A stretch of DNA of 64,000 nucleotides from Spirochaeta thermophila DSM 6192 (GCF_000147075.1 NC_014484.1:1443501-1507500); one strand, 5' to 3'; positions 18,948-27,105 are shown, numbered from the stretch's first letter. Notes: generated by a model not told the origin, from the sequence alone. Made by a program: numbers and translations.

Positions 18948-18976
18948 AGTATAGAGACTCTGCTATATGACTACAA
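18948..18976 (-). promoter_or_regulatory. Promoter of the cbiM-like gene, with a nearby palindrome
   Basis: On the minus strand TTGTAG (18971-18976), a 17-base spacer and TATACT (18948-18953). Just downstream is the perfect 11-bp palindrome GTACGACGTAC, a possible operator. Confidence 0.6.
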
Positions 18977-19011
18977 GCCCACCCCTCCCTCCCGACGGGT
19001 GCCCCCACACC

Positions 19012-19019
19012 GAATCCCG
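19012..19019. repeat. Target-site duplication, IS256 copy 2, left
   Basis: GAATCCCG, repeated at 20360-20367. Confidence 0.9.
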
Positions 19020-20359
19020 GGGCCTGTAACATCGAGTGTTGAAAAACGCGGGGAAAAAAGATAAGGGGTATCTCCCACCACAAACACCTATTAGATTAAG
19101 GAGGAGATACCCCATGAAGCGCGGCAAGACACGCGCACTGACTGAGACACAGTATACCCTCTCTGGCCTCATGAAGCAAGTAGAGGCCCAGCTCCGGGAG
19201 GAGGTACGCCACACCTACAAGACGTACCTGGAGCACCTCCTTGAGGCACTGAGAGAGGAGGCAGTAGGGCGACCGCGATATGCACGAGGGGAGGCTGAGA
19301 AGCCACCGTACTACCGGTACGGCTACAGGAAGTGGAAGAGTGTGCAGACCCCATGGGGGCCGATCGAGGAGGTACGCGTGCCCCGGATCCGCACCGGCGG
19401 GGGGAAGGAGGTGAAGTTGGTCGCCTATGAGCAGAGGCTCGTGGCCCTCACCGAGCAGCTCCTCCTTGGGTATGTGGGAGGGATGAGCGCGCGGAGATAT
19501 GCCATCCTGTTACGGGAGTTAGGGATAGGCGAGGCCCACCCTCAGACGATCTTACGGATCATAAAGCGTCTTCGTGAGGAGAAGGAGCGGTGGCGGAGGC
19601 GGCCGCTTAGTGGGGTGAAGGCGCTCGTGCTGGATGGGGTGTGGGGAAAGCTGAGGGGAAAAGGGAGGAGGGGGCTGGTGGTCTTGAGTGCCGTGGGGGT
19701 GAAGGAGGACGGGTCTCATGAGCTCCTCGACTGGGTCGTTGCGGAGCGGGAGGAGCGAGCGAGCTACGAGCGACTGCTTACCAGGCTCTATGAGCGGGGG
19801 CTTCATGAGGTGGAGCTGGTGGTGGCCGATGAGGCTGAGGGGATCTGGCAGGCCGTGGAGACGGTGTATCCTGAGGCGAAGAAGCAGGTATGCCTCTGGC
19901 ACCTTGAGCGGACCCTTGAGCGGACGCTCCTCAATGAACTGAGAGGTAAGGAGAAGAGGCACGTACAGGAGATGCGGCGGGCATTTCGGGATGCCTACCG
20001 GAAGCTTTTGGCGGCACGAGAGAAGGAGGAGGCGGAGAAGGCCCTTGAGGGGTTCTGGAAGGAGTGGGGAGCCCGTGCGCCGCGGATGAGTGCCGCACTC
20101 CTGTGGCGGAAGGAGCGGCTCTTCTCCTATCTGGAGTTACCCTATGAGTGGAAGGAGAAGGTGAGGACGAACGCCCTTGTGGAGAACCTCTTTCGGCACA
20201 TGAGGACATTTCTTCGACGGTATCCTGGGTATATGAGCCGTGCCCATGCGGATGAGGCGGTAGGCCTCTACGTGGTGGGCATGCAGATACACACGCAGTG
20301 TGGGAGACGCACCCCTTATCAGCTCCAGCTCAATTTCAACACTCCTCCTTGACAGTGCC
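19020..20359 (+). mobile_element. IS256-family insertion sequence, copy 2 (intact)
   Basis: A 1340-bp element, the same length as copy 1. It runs from GGGCCTGTAAC at 19020 to GACAGTGCC at 20359 and is flanked by an exact 8-bp duplication GAATCCCG (19012-19019 and 20360-20367; nine bases match if the next G is counted). It carries a single intact transposase. It lies between the cbiM promoter and the initiator tRNA promoter. Confidence 0.93.
19114..20352 (+). CDS. IS256-family (mutator-type) transposase
   Basis: The 412-residue product begins MKRGKTRALTETQ at ATG 19114, which has AAGGAGG upstream. An in-frame upstream extension to 19036 covers the IS terminus and is not coding. It shows the IS256/MuDR pattern: a zinc-poor N-terminal domain, then the catalytic region with VLDGVWGK (first Asp), VVADEAEGIWQAVE (second Asp), the CLWHLERTL (C/H) segment and ENLFRHMR (Glu). 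The gene fills nearly the whole element, ending seven bases from its right end. It is intact and so a possible source of transposase for copy 1. Confidence 0.93.
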   Translation: MKRGKTRALTETQYTLSGLMKQVEAQLREEVRHTYKTYLEHLLEALREEAVGRPRYARGEAEKPPYYRYGYRKWKSVQTPWGPIEEVRVPRIRTGGGKEVKLVAYEQRLVALTEQLLLGYVGGMSARRYAILLRELGIGEAHPQTILRIIKRLREEKERWRRRPLSGVKALVLDGVWGKLRGKGRRGLVVLSAVGVKEDGSHELLDWVVAEREERASYERLLTRLYERGLHEVELVVADEAEGIWQAVETVYPEAKKQVCLWHLERTLERTLLNELRGKEKRHVQEMRRAFRDAYRKLLAAREKEEAEKALEGFWKEWGARAPRMSAALLWRKERLFSYLELPYEWKEKVRTNALVENLFRHMRTFLRRYPGYMSRAHADEAVGLYVVGMQIHTQCGRRTPYQLQLNFNTPP

Positions 20360-20367
20360 GAATCCCG
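20360..20367. repeat. Target-site duplication, IS256 copy 2, right
   Basis: GAATCCCG, matching 19012-19019. It ends seven bases before the -35 box of the tRNA promoter. Confidence 0.9.
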
Positions 20368-20374
20368 GAAGGGG

Positions 20375-20403
20375 TTGACGCACTCTTCGGCTTTCTGTAT
20401 ATT
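20375..20403 (+). promoter_or_regulatory. Promoter of the initiator tRNA
   Basis: TTGACG (20375-20380), a 17-base spacer and TATATT (20398-20403), ending 16 bases before the tRNA. Confidence 0.75.
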
Positions 20404-20419
20404 TCTCTACACACAACAC

Positions 20420-20492
20420 CGCAGGGTAGAGCAGTTGGCAGCTCGTCGGGCTCATAACCCGAAGGTCGGAGGTTCGAGTCCTCCCCCTGCTA
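20420..20492 (+). tRNA. Initiator tRNA-fMet (anticodon CAT)
   Basis: A 73-base cloverleaf with a D arm GAGC...GCTC, anticodon arm TCGGG-CTCATAA-CCCGA, and T arm GGAGG-TTCGAGT-CCTCC. The three G:C pairs next to the anticodon loop (GGG/CCC) mark it as initiator rather than elongator. Position 1 is C and position 72 is T, an unpaired end; the usual bacterial initiator mismatch is C1-A72. CCA is not encoded. Confidence 0.93.
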
Positions 20493-20493
20493 G

Positions 20494-20521
20494 ACGCCGG
20501 TGCATGCGCACCGGCGTTTTT
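20494..20521 (+). terminator. Rho-independent terminator of the tRNA
   Basis: A 10-bp perfect stem ACGCCGGTGC / GCACCGGCGT with loop ATGC, then a T-run, starting two bases after the tRNA. Confidence 0.92.
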
Positions 20522-20554
20522 CGTGGTTTCTTCCTCACCCCCGTTCCCTCACGA

Positions 20555-20583
20555 TTGACCAAATCCTCCCTCTTCAGTATCGT
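20555..20583 (+). promoter_or_regulatory. Promoter of the lemA-TPM operon
   Basis: TTGACC (20555-20560), a 17-base spacer and TATCGT (20578-20583), 36 bases upstream of lemA. Confidence 0.55.
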
Positions 20584-20618
20584 ACACACAGCCCACACCT
20601 TCGAAAGGCAGGTGGATC

Positions 20619-21227
20619 ATGCGATCAGGTACCCGTACCCTTCTCATCGCACTCGGCATCGTCGTCGTCATTATCCTCTCCCTCTATGGATGCGTGGTGG
20701 GCACCTACAACAACCTCGTCCAGCTCGAAGAAGAGGTGAAGGCCCAGTGGGCCCAGGTGGAGAACGTATACCAGAGACGGGCCGACCTCATCCCCAACCT
20801 GGTGGCCACGGTGAAGGGATACGCGTCACACGAGCGCGAAACCCTCGAAGCAGTGGTACAGGCCCGCAGCAAGGTGGGATCCCTCACCCTCGACCCCTCG
20901 ACGATCGAAGACCCGCAGAAGTTCGAGGCCTTCCAACAGGCCCAAGCTGAACTCGGCAACACCCTCTCCCGCCTCCTCGTGGTGGTGGAACGGTATCCTG
21001 AGCTCAAGGCGAACGAGAACTTCCTCGCCCTCCAGGCCCAGCTCGAAGGAACCGAGAACCGCATCGCCGTGGAACGACGCCGATACAACGAGGTGGCACA
21101 GCGATTCAACACCGCCATCCGACGTTTCCCCGCGGTCATCATCGCCAACATGTTCGGCTTCAAGGAAAAGGCCTATTTCGAGGCCCAGGAGGGAGCCGAG
21201 AAAGCCCCCGTGGTCGACTTCGAATGA
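20619..21227 (+). CDS. lemA: LemA family protein
   Basis: A 202-residue protein with one N-terminal membrane segment (LLIALGIVVVIILSLYGCVVG) followed by the helical LemA domain: GTYNNLVQLEEEVKAQWAQVENVYQRRADLIPNLV and the C-terminal RRFPAVIIANMFGFKEKAYFE. LemA proteins are widespread and their function is not established. They are very often followed by TPM-domain genes, as here. Its stop overlaps the next start (ATGA), showing translational coupling. Confidence 0.92.
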   Translation: MRSGTRTLLIALGIVVVIILSLYGCVVGTYNNLVQLEEEVKAQWAQVENVYQRRADLIPNLVATVKGYASHERETLEAVVQARSKVGSLTLDPSTIEDPQKFEAFQQAQAELGNTLSRLLVVVERYPELKANENFLALQAQLEGTENRIAVERRRYNEVAQRFNTAIRRFPAVIIANMFGFKEKAYFEAQEGAEKAPVVDFE

Positions 21228-22012
21228 TCCGTCGGGGGACCATGGTGCACGTGCTGCGTACGACCATACCCATCGCCGCGCTCTCATCCCTTCTCCTGGG
21301 ATTCACCCTCCCCGATACCCCCGCGGGCAGGGTGAACGACTTCGCCGACATACTCGCCACGGAGACCGAGCAGACCCTCGAGCAGCTCCTCGCCCGCTAC
21401 GAAGAGGCCACCACCAACCAGCTCGTGGTGGTGACCGTCCCTTCCCTCGGAGGGGAGTCGATCGAATCCTACTCTATCAGCCTCGCAGAAAAGTGGAAGA
21501 TCGGACAGAAGGACAAAGACAACGGCGTCATCCTCCTCGTCGCCCCCCGTGAACGCCTCGTCCGCATCGAGGTGGGCTACGGCCTCGAACCCGTGCTCAC
21601 GGATGCCACCTCCGCCCTCATCATCCAGCGCACCATCCTTCCCGCCTTCAGGGAGGGAGCCTACGACGAGGGAGTACGGCTGGGTGTCGAGAAGATCATC
21701 GAAGCCACCACGGACGAGGAGACCCGCAGCCGCATCTTCTCGGGCTATACCCCTGCGGAACCGGACGCGCCCTCGCTCCTGGAAGACCGTGCGCTGTGGG
21801 GAGTCGTCCTCTTCCTCGGTGCACTCTTTCTCATCCTCTTCCTCGACCAGGCGAGAGGGTCTCACACGGTCGGGAGGCGGAGGCGGCGACGGATTCCCCT
21901 CTACTGGTGGTTTGGAGGAGGATCGGGGGGAGGATCCTGGGGGAGCGGAGGGGGAGGCTTCTCCGGTGGCGGCGGAGGCTTCGGTGGAGGAGGTGCGAGC
22001 GGTGGCTGGTAA
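21224..22012 (+). CDS. TPM-domain membrane protein (YgcG-like) with glycine-rich tail
   Basis: A 262-residue protein. An N-terminal hydrophobic segment (PIAALSSLLLGFTLPD) looks like a signal peptide, and the extracytoplasmic TPM domain follows (VNDFADILATETEQTLEQLLARYEEATTNQLVVVTVPSLGG, DNGVILLVAPRERLVRIEVGYGLEPVLTDA). A membrane segment near residue 190 leads to a basic stretch (RRRRRR) and a Gly/Ser-rich tail ending GGGGASGGW, as is common in this family. A second methionine at 21242 is an alternative start. Its role is unknown; the lemA link suggests an envelope function. Confidence 0.85.
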   Translation: MIRRGTMVHVLRTTIPIAALSSLLLGFTLPDTPAGRVNDFADILATETEQTLEQLLARYEEATTNQLVVVTVPSLGGESIESYSISLAEKWKIGQKDKDNGVILLVAPRERLVRIEVGYGLEPVLTDATSALIIQRTILPAFREGAYDEGVRLGVEKIIEATTDEETRSRIFSGYTPAEPDAPSLLEDRALWGVVLFLGALFLILFLDQARGSHTVGRRRRRRIPLYWWFGGGSGGGSWGSGGGGFSGGGGGFGGGGASGGW

Positions 22013-22457
22013 AGAGAGACCCCTCGATCCCCGACGATTCCTCACCAAAGAAGAGCAACGAGAGATCCTCAGGGCCATAGAGGAGGTGGAGCGGCGTTCC
22101 ACCTGCGAGATCAGGGTGCACATCACCCGCCGGGTGAAGGGCGACGTGATGGAAGAAGCCGTCAAGACATTCCGCAAGCTCGGCATGTACCGGACCATAC
22201 ACCGCACGGGTGTCCTCTTCTTCCTCGCGACGGAGAACCGAGCCTTCGCCGTGGTGGGAGATGAAGGCATCCATGCAAAGGCCGGAGAGGGGTTCTGGAA
22301 GGAAGCGGCGGGCAAGATAGAGGAGTACTTCAGAAGGGGGGAGTTCGGAAACGGCCTCATCGCCGGGATCCGAGAGGTGGGCCGGATTCTGGAGACCCAC
22401 TTCCCCATCACTCCCGACGACGTGAACGAGCTACCCGACGACATCTCCTTCGAGTAA
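22002..22457 (+). CDS. Second TPM-domain protein, without signal peptide
   Basis: About 151 residues. LTKEEQREILRAIEEVERRSTCEIRVHITRRVKGDVMEEA, GVLFFLATENRAFAVVGDEGIHAK and FGNGLIAGIREVGRILETHFP are typical of the short cytoplasmic TPM type. I favour GTG 22002, which has GGAGGAG nine bases upstream and overlaps the end of the preceding gene. GTG 21993 is the alternative. It completes a lemA-TPM-TPM operon. Confidence 0.8.
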   Translation: MAGKERPLDPRRFLTKEEQREILRAIEEVERRSTCEIRVHITRRVKGDVMEEAVKTFRKLGMYRTIHRTGVLFFLATENRAFAVVGDEGIHAKAGEGFWKEAAGKIEEYFRRGEFGNGLIAGIREVGRILETHFPITPDDVNELPDDISFE

Positions 22458-22489
22458 GTCCGGCTCGGCCCACATCGGAGCCAGTGTGC

Positions 22490-22639
22490 TCAGGCCTCCT
22501 CGTTCACCTCTTCTCCCACCCCCTCTTCCCGTACCACCTCCTTCGTCTCGGCACTTTCCTCGGGCCGAGGCTCCGGAGGGCCCTCCGGAATCTCGGGAAC
22601 GATCGGCACTGCATCCACCGGACGGATCGGATCGGTCAT
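22490..22639 (-). CDS. Small acidic, proline-rich protein
   Basis: A 49-codon reading frame (MTDPIRPVDAVPIVPEIP..., ending EEVNEEA), with ATG 22639 preceded by GGAGG at seven bases. The product is strongly acidic, has many Pro-Glu pairs, and lacks Cys and hydrophobic segments. I recognise no family. It sits between the TPM gene and the cupin gene, on the cupin strand. The ribosome-binding site and clean codons favour a real gene, but its shortness leaves doubt. Confidence 0.45.
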   Translation of the reverse strand: MTDPIRPVDAVPIVPEIPEGPPEPRPEESAETKEVVREEGVGEEVNEEA

Positions 22640-22719
22640 GGCGGGCCTCCTGCCTTGGATGTGAGGGAACTCCTTCTCCCTGTATCAAATATCGGCAGAA
22701 GGCCCCGGAAAGACAAATT

Positions 22720-23043
22720 TCAGAGGAAGTCCTCACGCTGAGGAGAGAAGACGTCCAGGAGACGGGTGGGCTCGAGGGCCTCTGCGGAGTGGGGGACGTC
22801 GGCCGGGATGTAGAGGGAATCCCCTCTCCCCAGGACCACATCCTCCCCGTCGACCGTGAGTTTGACCCTCCCCTCGAGGACATAGGTGGCCTGCTCGTGA
22901 GGATGACTGTGAACCGCGGCCTTCGCCCCTCCTTCGAACCACACCTCGACCAGCATGAGCCCCCCGCCGTACGCGCGGACCGCCCTCTTCACCCCGGGAG
23001 AGACCTCCACCGGGGTCGTTCCTGCGCCGGGACAAAAGTTCAT
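22720..23043 (-). CDS. Cupin-domain protein
   Basis: A 107-residue single-domain cupin. Motif 1 is HSHPHEQATYVLEGRVKLTVDG and motif 2 is GDSLYIPADVPHSAEAL, so the metal-binding histidines and glutamate are present. Small cupins of this kind bind a metal and may be isomerases, sensors or storage proteins, so no reaction can be named. ATG 23043 has GGGAGGG upstream. Confidence 0.82.
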   Translation of the reverse strand: MNFCPGAGTTPVEVSPGVKRAVRAYGGGLMLVEVWFEGGAKAAVHSHPHEQATYVLEGRVKLTVDGEDVVLGRGDSLYIPADVPHSAEALEPTRLLDVFSPQREDFL

Positions 23044-23074
23044 ACACCCTCCCTCAGGAAGTGATAGATATTAC

Positions 23075-23103
23075 ATGATAGCGGGCCACGCAATCTATTT
23101 CAA
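23075..23103 (-). promoter_or_regulatory. Promoter of the cupin gene
   Basis: On the minus strand TTGAAA (23098-23103), a 17-base spacer and TATCAT (23075-23080), about 30 bases upstream of the ATG. Confidence 0.6.
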
Positions 23104-23147
23104 TACACCGGAAAAAAAACGAAAGCCGAAACGAAAGTGATTTATCG

Positions 23148-23176
23148 TTGACAGCGGGTAGTCACCAGTTTATGAT
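23148..23176 (+). promoter_or_regulatory. Promoter of the TRAP transporter operon
   Basis: Consensus TTGACA (23148-23153), a 17-base spacer and TATGAT (23171-23176), preceded by an A8 tract near 23112-23119. Confidence 0.75.
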
Positions 23177-23204
23177 ATCGGTAGTCCATTCGAAAGGAGA
23201 GGGT

Positions 23205-24230
23205 ATGAGACGACCGAACATCACGGTGACCAGCATCATCGTGCTCCTGGTGCTGGCCGGAGCGCTCCTCCTCGGGGGATGCGCGAAAAAGGAGAAACCG
23301 CAAGAGGCCACTGCCGAGGCACCACAACAGGTGGTCCTCCGCCTCGCCGAGACCCATCCCCCCGACTATCCCACCACCAAGGGTGACTACAAGTTCGCCG
23401 AACTCGTGAAGGAACGTACCGGAGGGAAGATCGTCATAGAGGTCTATCCGAGCTCACAGCTGGGTGAAGAGAAGGCGGTCATCGAACAGGTCCAATTTGG
23501 ATCCATCGACCTCACCCGGGTGAGTGTCTCTCCCGTAAGCTCTTTTGTACCCATCCTCAATGCACTCCAACTCCCCTACCTCTATAGGAACTCCGATCAC
23601 ATGTGGAAGGTGCTCAAGGGAGATATCGGCAAGGAACTCCTCAAGGCCGTGGAAGATGCGGGATTCATCGGCTTCGGGTGGTTCGAGGCCGGGGCGAGGA
23701 GCTTCTACACCAAGAAGCCCGTGCGGACACCTGAGGATCTCAAGGGTATGAAGATCCGTGTACAGGAAAGCGACCTCATGGTGTCCATGATACAGGCCCT
23801 CGGTGGCGTGGCGACCCCGATGCCCTACGGCGAGGTCTACAGCGCCCTCCAGACCGGCGTGATCGACGGGGCCGAGAACAACTGGCCCAGCTACTACACG
23901 AGCGGACACTACGAGGTAGCCACGTACTACACCCTCGACGAGCACCTCAGGGTGCCCGAGATCATCATCGGCAGCAAGATCTCCCTCTCCCAGAAACTCA
24001 CACCAGAGGAGATCGAGATCCTCAGACAGGCGGCCTGGGACGCCATAGAGTACCAGAGGGAACAGTGGGCGGCCTATGAAAAGGTCGCAGAGGAAAAGGT
24101 CCGGGCCGCGGGCAACACCATCATCCCGGTGGAGGACAAGAGCGCCTGGCAGGCACGGATGAAGGACCTCTATGCGAAGCAGTCTCCCGAGATCCAGGAG
24201 ATCGTGCGCCGCATCCAGGAAGTAGAGTAA
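23205..24230 (+). CDS. dctP: TRAP transporter solute-binding protein (DctP family), lipoprotein
   Basis: A 341-residue extracytoplasmic binding protein. The signal ends in a lipobox (GALLLGGC) followed by a charged linker. The DctP fold then begins RLAETHPPDYPTTKGDYKFAELVKERTGGKIVIEVYPSSQLG, with GVIDGAENNWPSYYTSGHYEVATYY later. DctP proteins generally bind carboxylates such as C4-dicarboxylates, sialic acid or sugar acids, and the ligand here cannot be read. ATG 23205 follows GAAAGGAG. dctQ and dctM follow, with a hairpin terminator between dctP and dctQ. Confidence 0.9.
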   Translation: MRRPNITVTSIIVLLVLAGALLLGGCAKKEKPQEATAEAPQQVVLRLAETHPPDYPTTKGDYKFAELVKERTGGKIVIEVYPSSQLGEEKAVIEQVQFGSIDLTRVSVSPVSSFVPILNALQLPYLYRNSDHMWKVLKGDIGKELLKAVEDAGFIGFGWFEAGARSFYTKKPVRTPEDLKGMKIRVQESDLMVSMIQALGGVATPMPYGEVYSALQTGVIDGAENNWPSYYTSGHYEVATYYTLDEHLRVPEIIIGSKISLSQKLTPEEIEILRQAAWDAIEYQREQWAAYEKVAEEKVRAAGNTIIPVEDKSAWQARMKDLYAKQSPEIQEIVRRIQEVE

Positions 24231-24237
24231 TCTCCAA

Positions 24238-24267
24238 GGGAGGGCCCCTGGCGCCCTCCCCCTTTTT
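24238..24267 (+). terminator. Internal terminator between dctP and dctQ
   Basis: GGGAGGGC / GCCCTCCC stem with a 7-base loop, followed by CCTTTTT, seven bases past the dctP stop. Partial read-through would yield more binding protein than permease. Confidence 0.8.
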
Positions 24268-24290
24268 CGTGATCTTCATGGGGAACGTTC

Positions 24291-24836
24291 ATGAAACAGA
24301 TCGTCAGGATACTCAACCTGCTCTATATCGGTGCGCTCTTCCTCGCGAAGATCCTCTTCGCGCTCATGGTGCTCATCATCTTCACCAACGTGGTGCTCCG
24401 ATATGTCTTCAACAGCGGTCTGAGGTGGTCGGAAGAGGTCTCCCTCGTCTTTCTCGTGTGGTTCGCCTTCATATCCATCGCCCTCGGAGTCAAGCAGGAC
24501 CTCCATATCGGCCTCCACCTCGTGAACGAGGAGAGTCTTCCGCCCCTCGTGAACAGGATCCTGCACATCCTCGACTACGCGGTAAAGGGTGTGGTGGGGG
24601 TGATCATGATGGTATACGGCAGGATCCTCATCGCATTTACCCTCAGGTCCATCCTCCCCGCCACCCATTGGCCCGCAGGAGTCCTCTATCTCATCCTCCC
24701 GCTCGCCGGGTTCTTCATCACCGTGGAATCGTTGATGGGGCTCCTCGGCATCCCCACGGAACAGGAGGCCGTGGAGTCGGTCCTCGAAGGACGTATGACC
24801 ATACGAGAGTACCTGCAAGGAGTCTTCCATGCCTGA
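24291..24836 (+). CDS. dctQ: TRAP transporter small permease (DctQ)
   Basis: A 181-residue membrane protein with four hydrophobic segments. Family-typical residues are LRYVFNSGLRWSEEVSLVFLVWFAFISIALGVKQDLHIGLHLV. It forms the small membrane subunit of a Na+-driven TRAP importer with DctM. Its last eight bases overlap dctM. Confidence 0.88.
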   Translation: MKQIVRILNLLYIGALFLAKILFALMVLIIFTNVVLRYVFNSGLRWSEEVSLVFLVWFAFISIALGVKQDLHIGLHLVNEESLPPLVNRILHILDYAVKGVVGVIMMVYGRILIAFTLRSILPATHWPAGVLYLILPLAGFFITVESLMGLLGIPTEQEAVESVLEGRMTIREYLQGVFHA

Positions 24837-26127
24837 TACAGGGACCGCCACCCTTCTCCTTCTCGGCACCTTTCTCGTGCTCATCATCCTGAGAGTCTCC
24901 ATCTCTTTCGCCCTTGCCATGGCGGCCATCGTGACGGGGATATATCTCAAGGTTCCCCTCATGGCGGTGGTACAGCAGATGGTGCACGGCATCAAGTCCT
25001 TCTCCCTCCTGGCCATCCCCTTCTTCATACTGGCCGGAGAACTCATGGGACAGGGGGGGATATCCAAGCGTCTCATCAAGTTCTCGAACCTGATCGTGGG
25101 CCGGCTCCCGGGAGGTCTCGCCCAGGTCAACATCCTCGCGAGCATGTTCTTCGGAGGCATCTCGGGGTCTGCAGTGGCCGACATCTCCTCCATAGGGACG
25201 ATACTCATACCCATGATGAAAGAGAACAAGTATGACGAGGACTTCTCGGTGGCCATCACCGTGACCAGCGCATGCCAGGGGATCATCATTCCTCCGAGTC
25301 ACAACATGATCATCTTCTCCCTGGCTGCAGGAGGCGTATCCATCGGACGGCTCTTCCTTGGAGGGTACCTGCCGGGCGTGATACTCGGACTCGCCCTCAT
25401 GATCATCACCCATTTCATCTCGATCAAGCGGGGATATCCCAGAGAACGGTGGTACTCCTTTCGGGAGGCACTCGCCATCACAGGAGAGGCCTTCATGGGG
25501 CTCATGACGGCCGTCATCATCATCGTGGGCGTGGTGTCCGGGGTTTTCACCGCCACCGAATCGTCTGCCGTCGCCGTGGTGTGGGCCTTCGTGGTCACCT
25601 TCTTCGTCTATCGCGAGATTCCGCTCAAGAGATTCCCGAGGATTCTCTACAGCTCCCTGAAGACCCTTGCGATGGTGATGGCCCTCATCGCATCCGCGAG
25701 CGCCTTCGGCTGGTTCATGGCATACCTGAGGATACCAGCCAAGGCCACGGAACTCCTCTTGAGCATCACCACGAACAAGGTGCTCCTGCTCCTGCTCATC
25801 AATGTACTGCTGCTCATACTCGGCATGATCATGGATATGGCACCCCTCATCCTCATCACCACGCCCATCCTCTATCCGGTGGTGGTGGACACCCTGGGGA
25901 TGTCGCCCATCCAGTTCGGCGTGATGCTGGTACTCAACCTCGCCATAGGACTCACCACTCCACCCGTGGGATCCGCCCTCTTCGTGGGGTGTGCGGTGGG
26001 CAAGATCCCCATCGAGAAGGTGGTGCGCACCATGTTCCCGTTGTGGCTGGTGATGGTGGCGGTACTCCTGCTGGTCACCTTCTTCCCACCGCTCACCACC
26101 ACCCTCCCGGGGATCTTCATGCCATAG
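24829..26127 (+). CDS. dctM: TRAP transporter large permease (DctM)
   Basis: A 432-residue protein with about twelve membrane segments. Family signatures include LLAIPFFILAGELMGQGGIS, GGISGSAVADISSIGTILIPMM, IIIPPSHNMIIFSLAAGG and NLAIGLTTPPVGSALFVGCAVG. DctM carries the solute using the sodium gradient. It is translationally coupled to dctQ and is the last gene of the operon. Confidence 0.92.
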   Translation: MPDTGTATLLLLGTFLVLIILRVSISFALAMAAIVTGIYLKVPLMAVVQQMVHGIKSFSLLAIPFFILAGELMGQGGISKRLIKFSNLIVGRLPGGLAQVNILASMFFGGISGSAVADISSIGTILIPMMKENKYDEDFSVAITVTSACQGIIIPPSHNMIIFSLAAGGVSIGRLFLGGYLPGVILGLALMIITHFISIKRGYPRERWYSFREALAITGEAFMGLMTAVIIIVGVVSGVFTATESSAVAVVWAFVVTFFVYREIPLKRFPRILYSSLKTLAMVMALIASASAFGWFMAYLRIPAKATELLLSITTNKVLLLLLINVLLLILGMIMDMAPLILITTPILYPVVVDTLGMSPIQFGVMLVLNLAIGLTTPPVGSALFVGCAVGKIPIEKVVRTMFPLWLVMVAVLLLVTFFPPLTTTLPGIFMP

Positions 26128-26173
26128 GAACGTTCATACCGGTTCATACCGAAGGGAAATACACACCGTTTCG

Positions 26174-26199
26174 TCGGCCTCGTCTCAGGGCGAGGCCGA
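26174..26199. terminator. Hairpin between dctM and the VWA gene
   Basis: A 9-bp stem TCGGCCTCG / CGAGGCCGA with an 8-base loop between convergent genes. There is no strong T-run on either side. Confidence 0.45.
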
Positions 26200-26251
26200 A
26201 TTGCTTCATGGCCTTACGCTGTGCCCCTGCCGCTCCGCATCCCCACCCGGC

Positions 26252-27105
26252 TCACTCCGGCCCACCGTACACGGTATCCCCCGATGCGACGAGGCTCGAG
26301 ACGAACGCGCCGAGAGCGCGGGGAGTATGCGGGAGACGGTGGTACTCGGCCCCCCCCTTCCGCGCGAGTTCGGGCACCCTCCCCTCCCCCATCCCCGCAT
26401 CCACGCACACCACCCGCACCCCCTTCCCCACCAGCGTCCGCACAATCCCCACCGCCTCGCTGAAGCTATCCGCCCCGTCCCGCAGGGGCACGTTGCTCTC
26501 GGCATCCGAGATGAGGACCACCGTGGCCCTCAACCCCGGCACGCGCATCCGCTCCGCCTCCACCATCCGCGCCGCCTCCATAAGCCCCGCCGGGAGCGGC
26601 GTCGCATCCCCCACCGGCATCCGGGCGAGCCGCACCTTCCCCAGCTCCCTGCTCACCGTGGGCGCCAGCACCACCTCCGCCCCCACGCCCCTGAACGCCA
26701 CCACCCCCACCCTGCACCGCAGCAGGTAGGCCCGCTCGAGCAGCCAGAGCGCCGCCCCCTTCGCCACCCGCATCCGCTCCCCCCACCCCATCGAAGCCGA
26801 GGCATCCACCACCAGCACCACCAGGTCGAGCGCCCCCTCCGCCTCACCCACCGCCGCAGGTGCCCCCTCCCCACCCCCGGCACCAGCCTCCCACCCCTCC
26901 GCCGCACCCCCTCACACGCCGCCGCCGACAGACTCGCCCCCAGCGCCACATCCCTCACCACCTCCCCCTCCCGAAACCCGCGCACCCCTACCGCCCGGCC
27001 CCGCTCATGCGCCACCTCCCGCCGCCACACCCCACGCCCCACCTCCTGCACCCCCTCCTCGAACCCCACCCCCTCGAGCTCCACCTCTACCGGCTCGTGG
27101 ACCAC
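26252..27105 (-). CDS. chlD: VWA (ChlD-type) part of the chelatase-like gene, reached by -1 shift; second frame break inside
   Basis: This is the C-terminal half of a ChlD-like protein. The first part ([18 protein letters not shown]...[36 protein letters not shown]) matches the linker before the VWA domain of ChlD/BchD. The VWA domain, with MIDAS motif DASASM, is in the next frame from about 26835 to the stop at 26252. Adding one base to the C5 run at 26833-26837 (+ strand) joins [10 protein letters not shown] to [15 protein letters not shown]. The region is continuous with the upstream AAA+ frame through a -1 slip at the A9 run. No good independent start exists; GTG 27105 lies inside the preceding gene. 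Confidence 0.7.
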
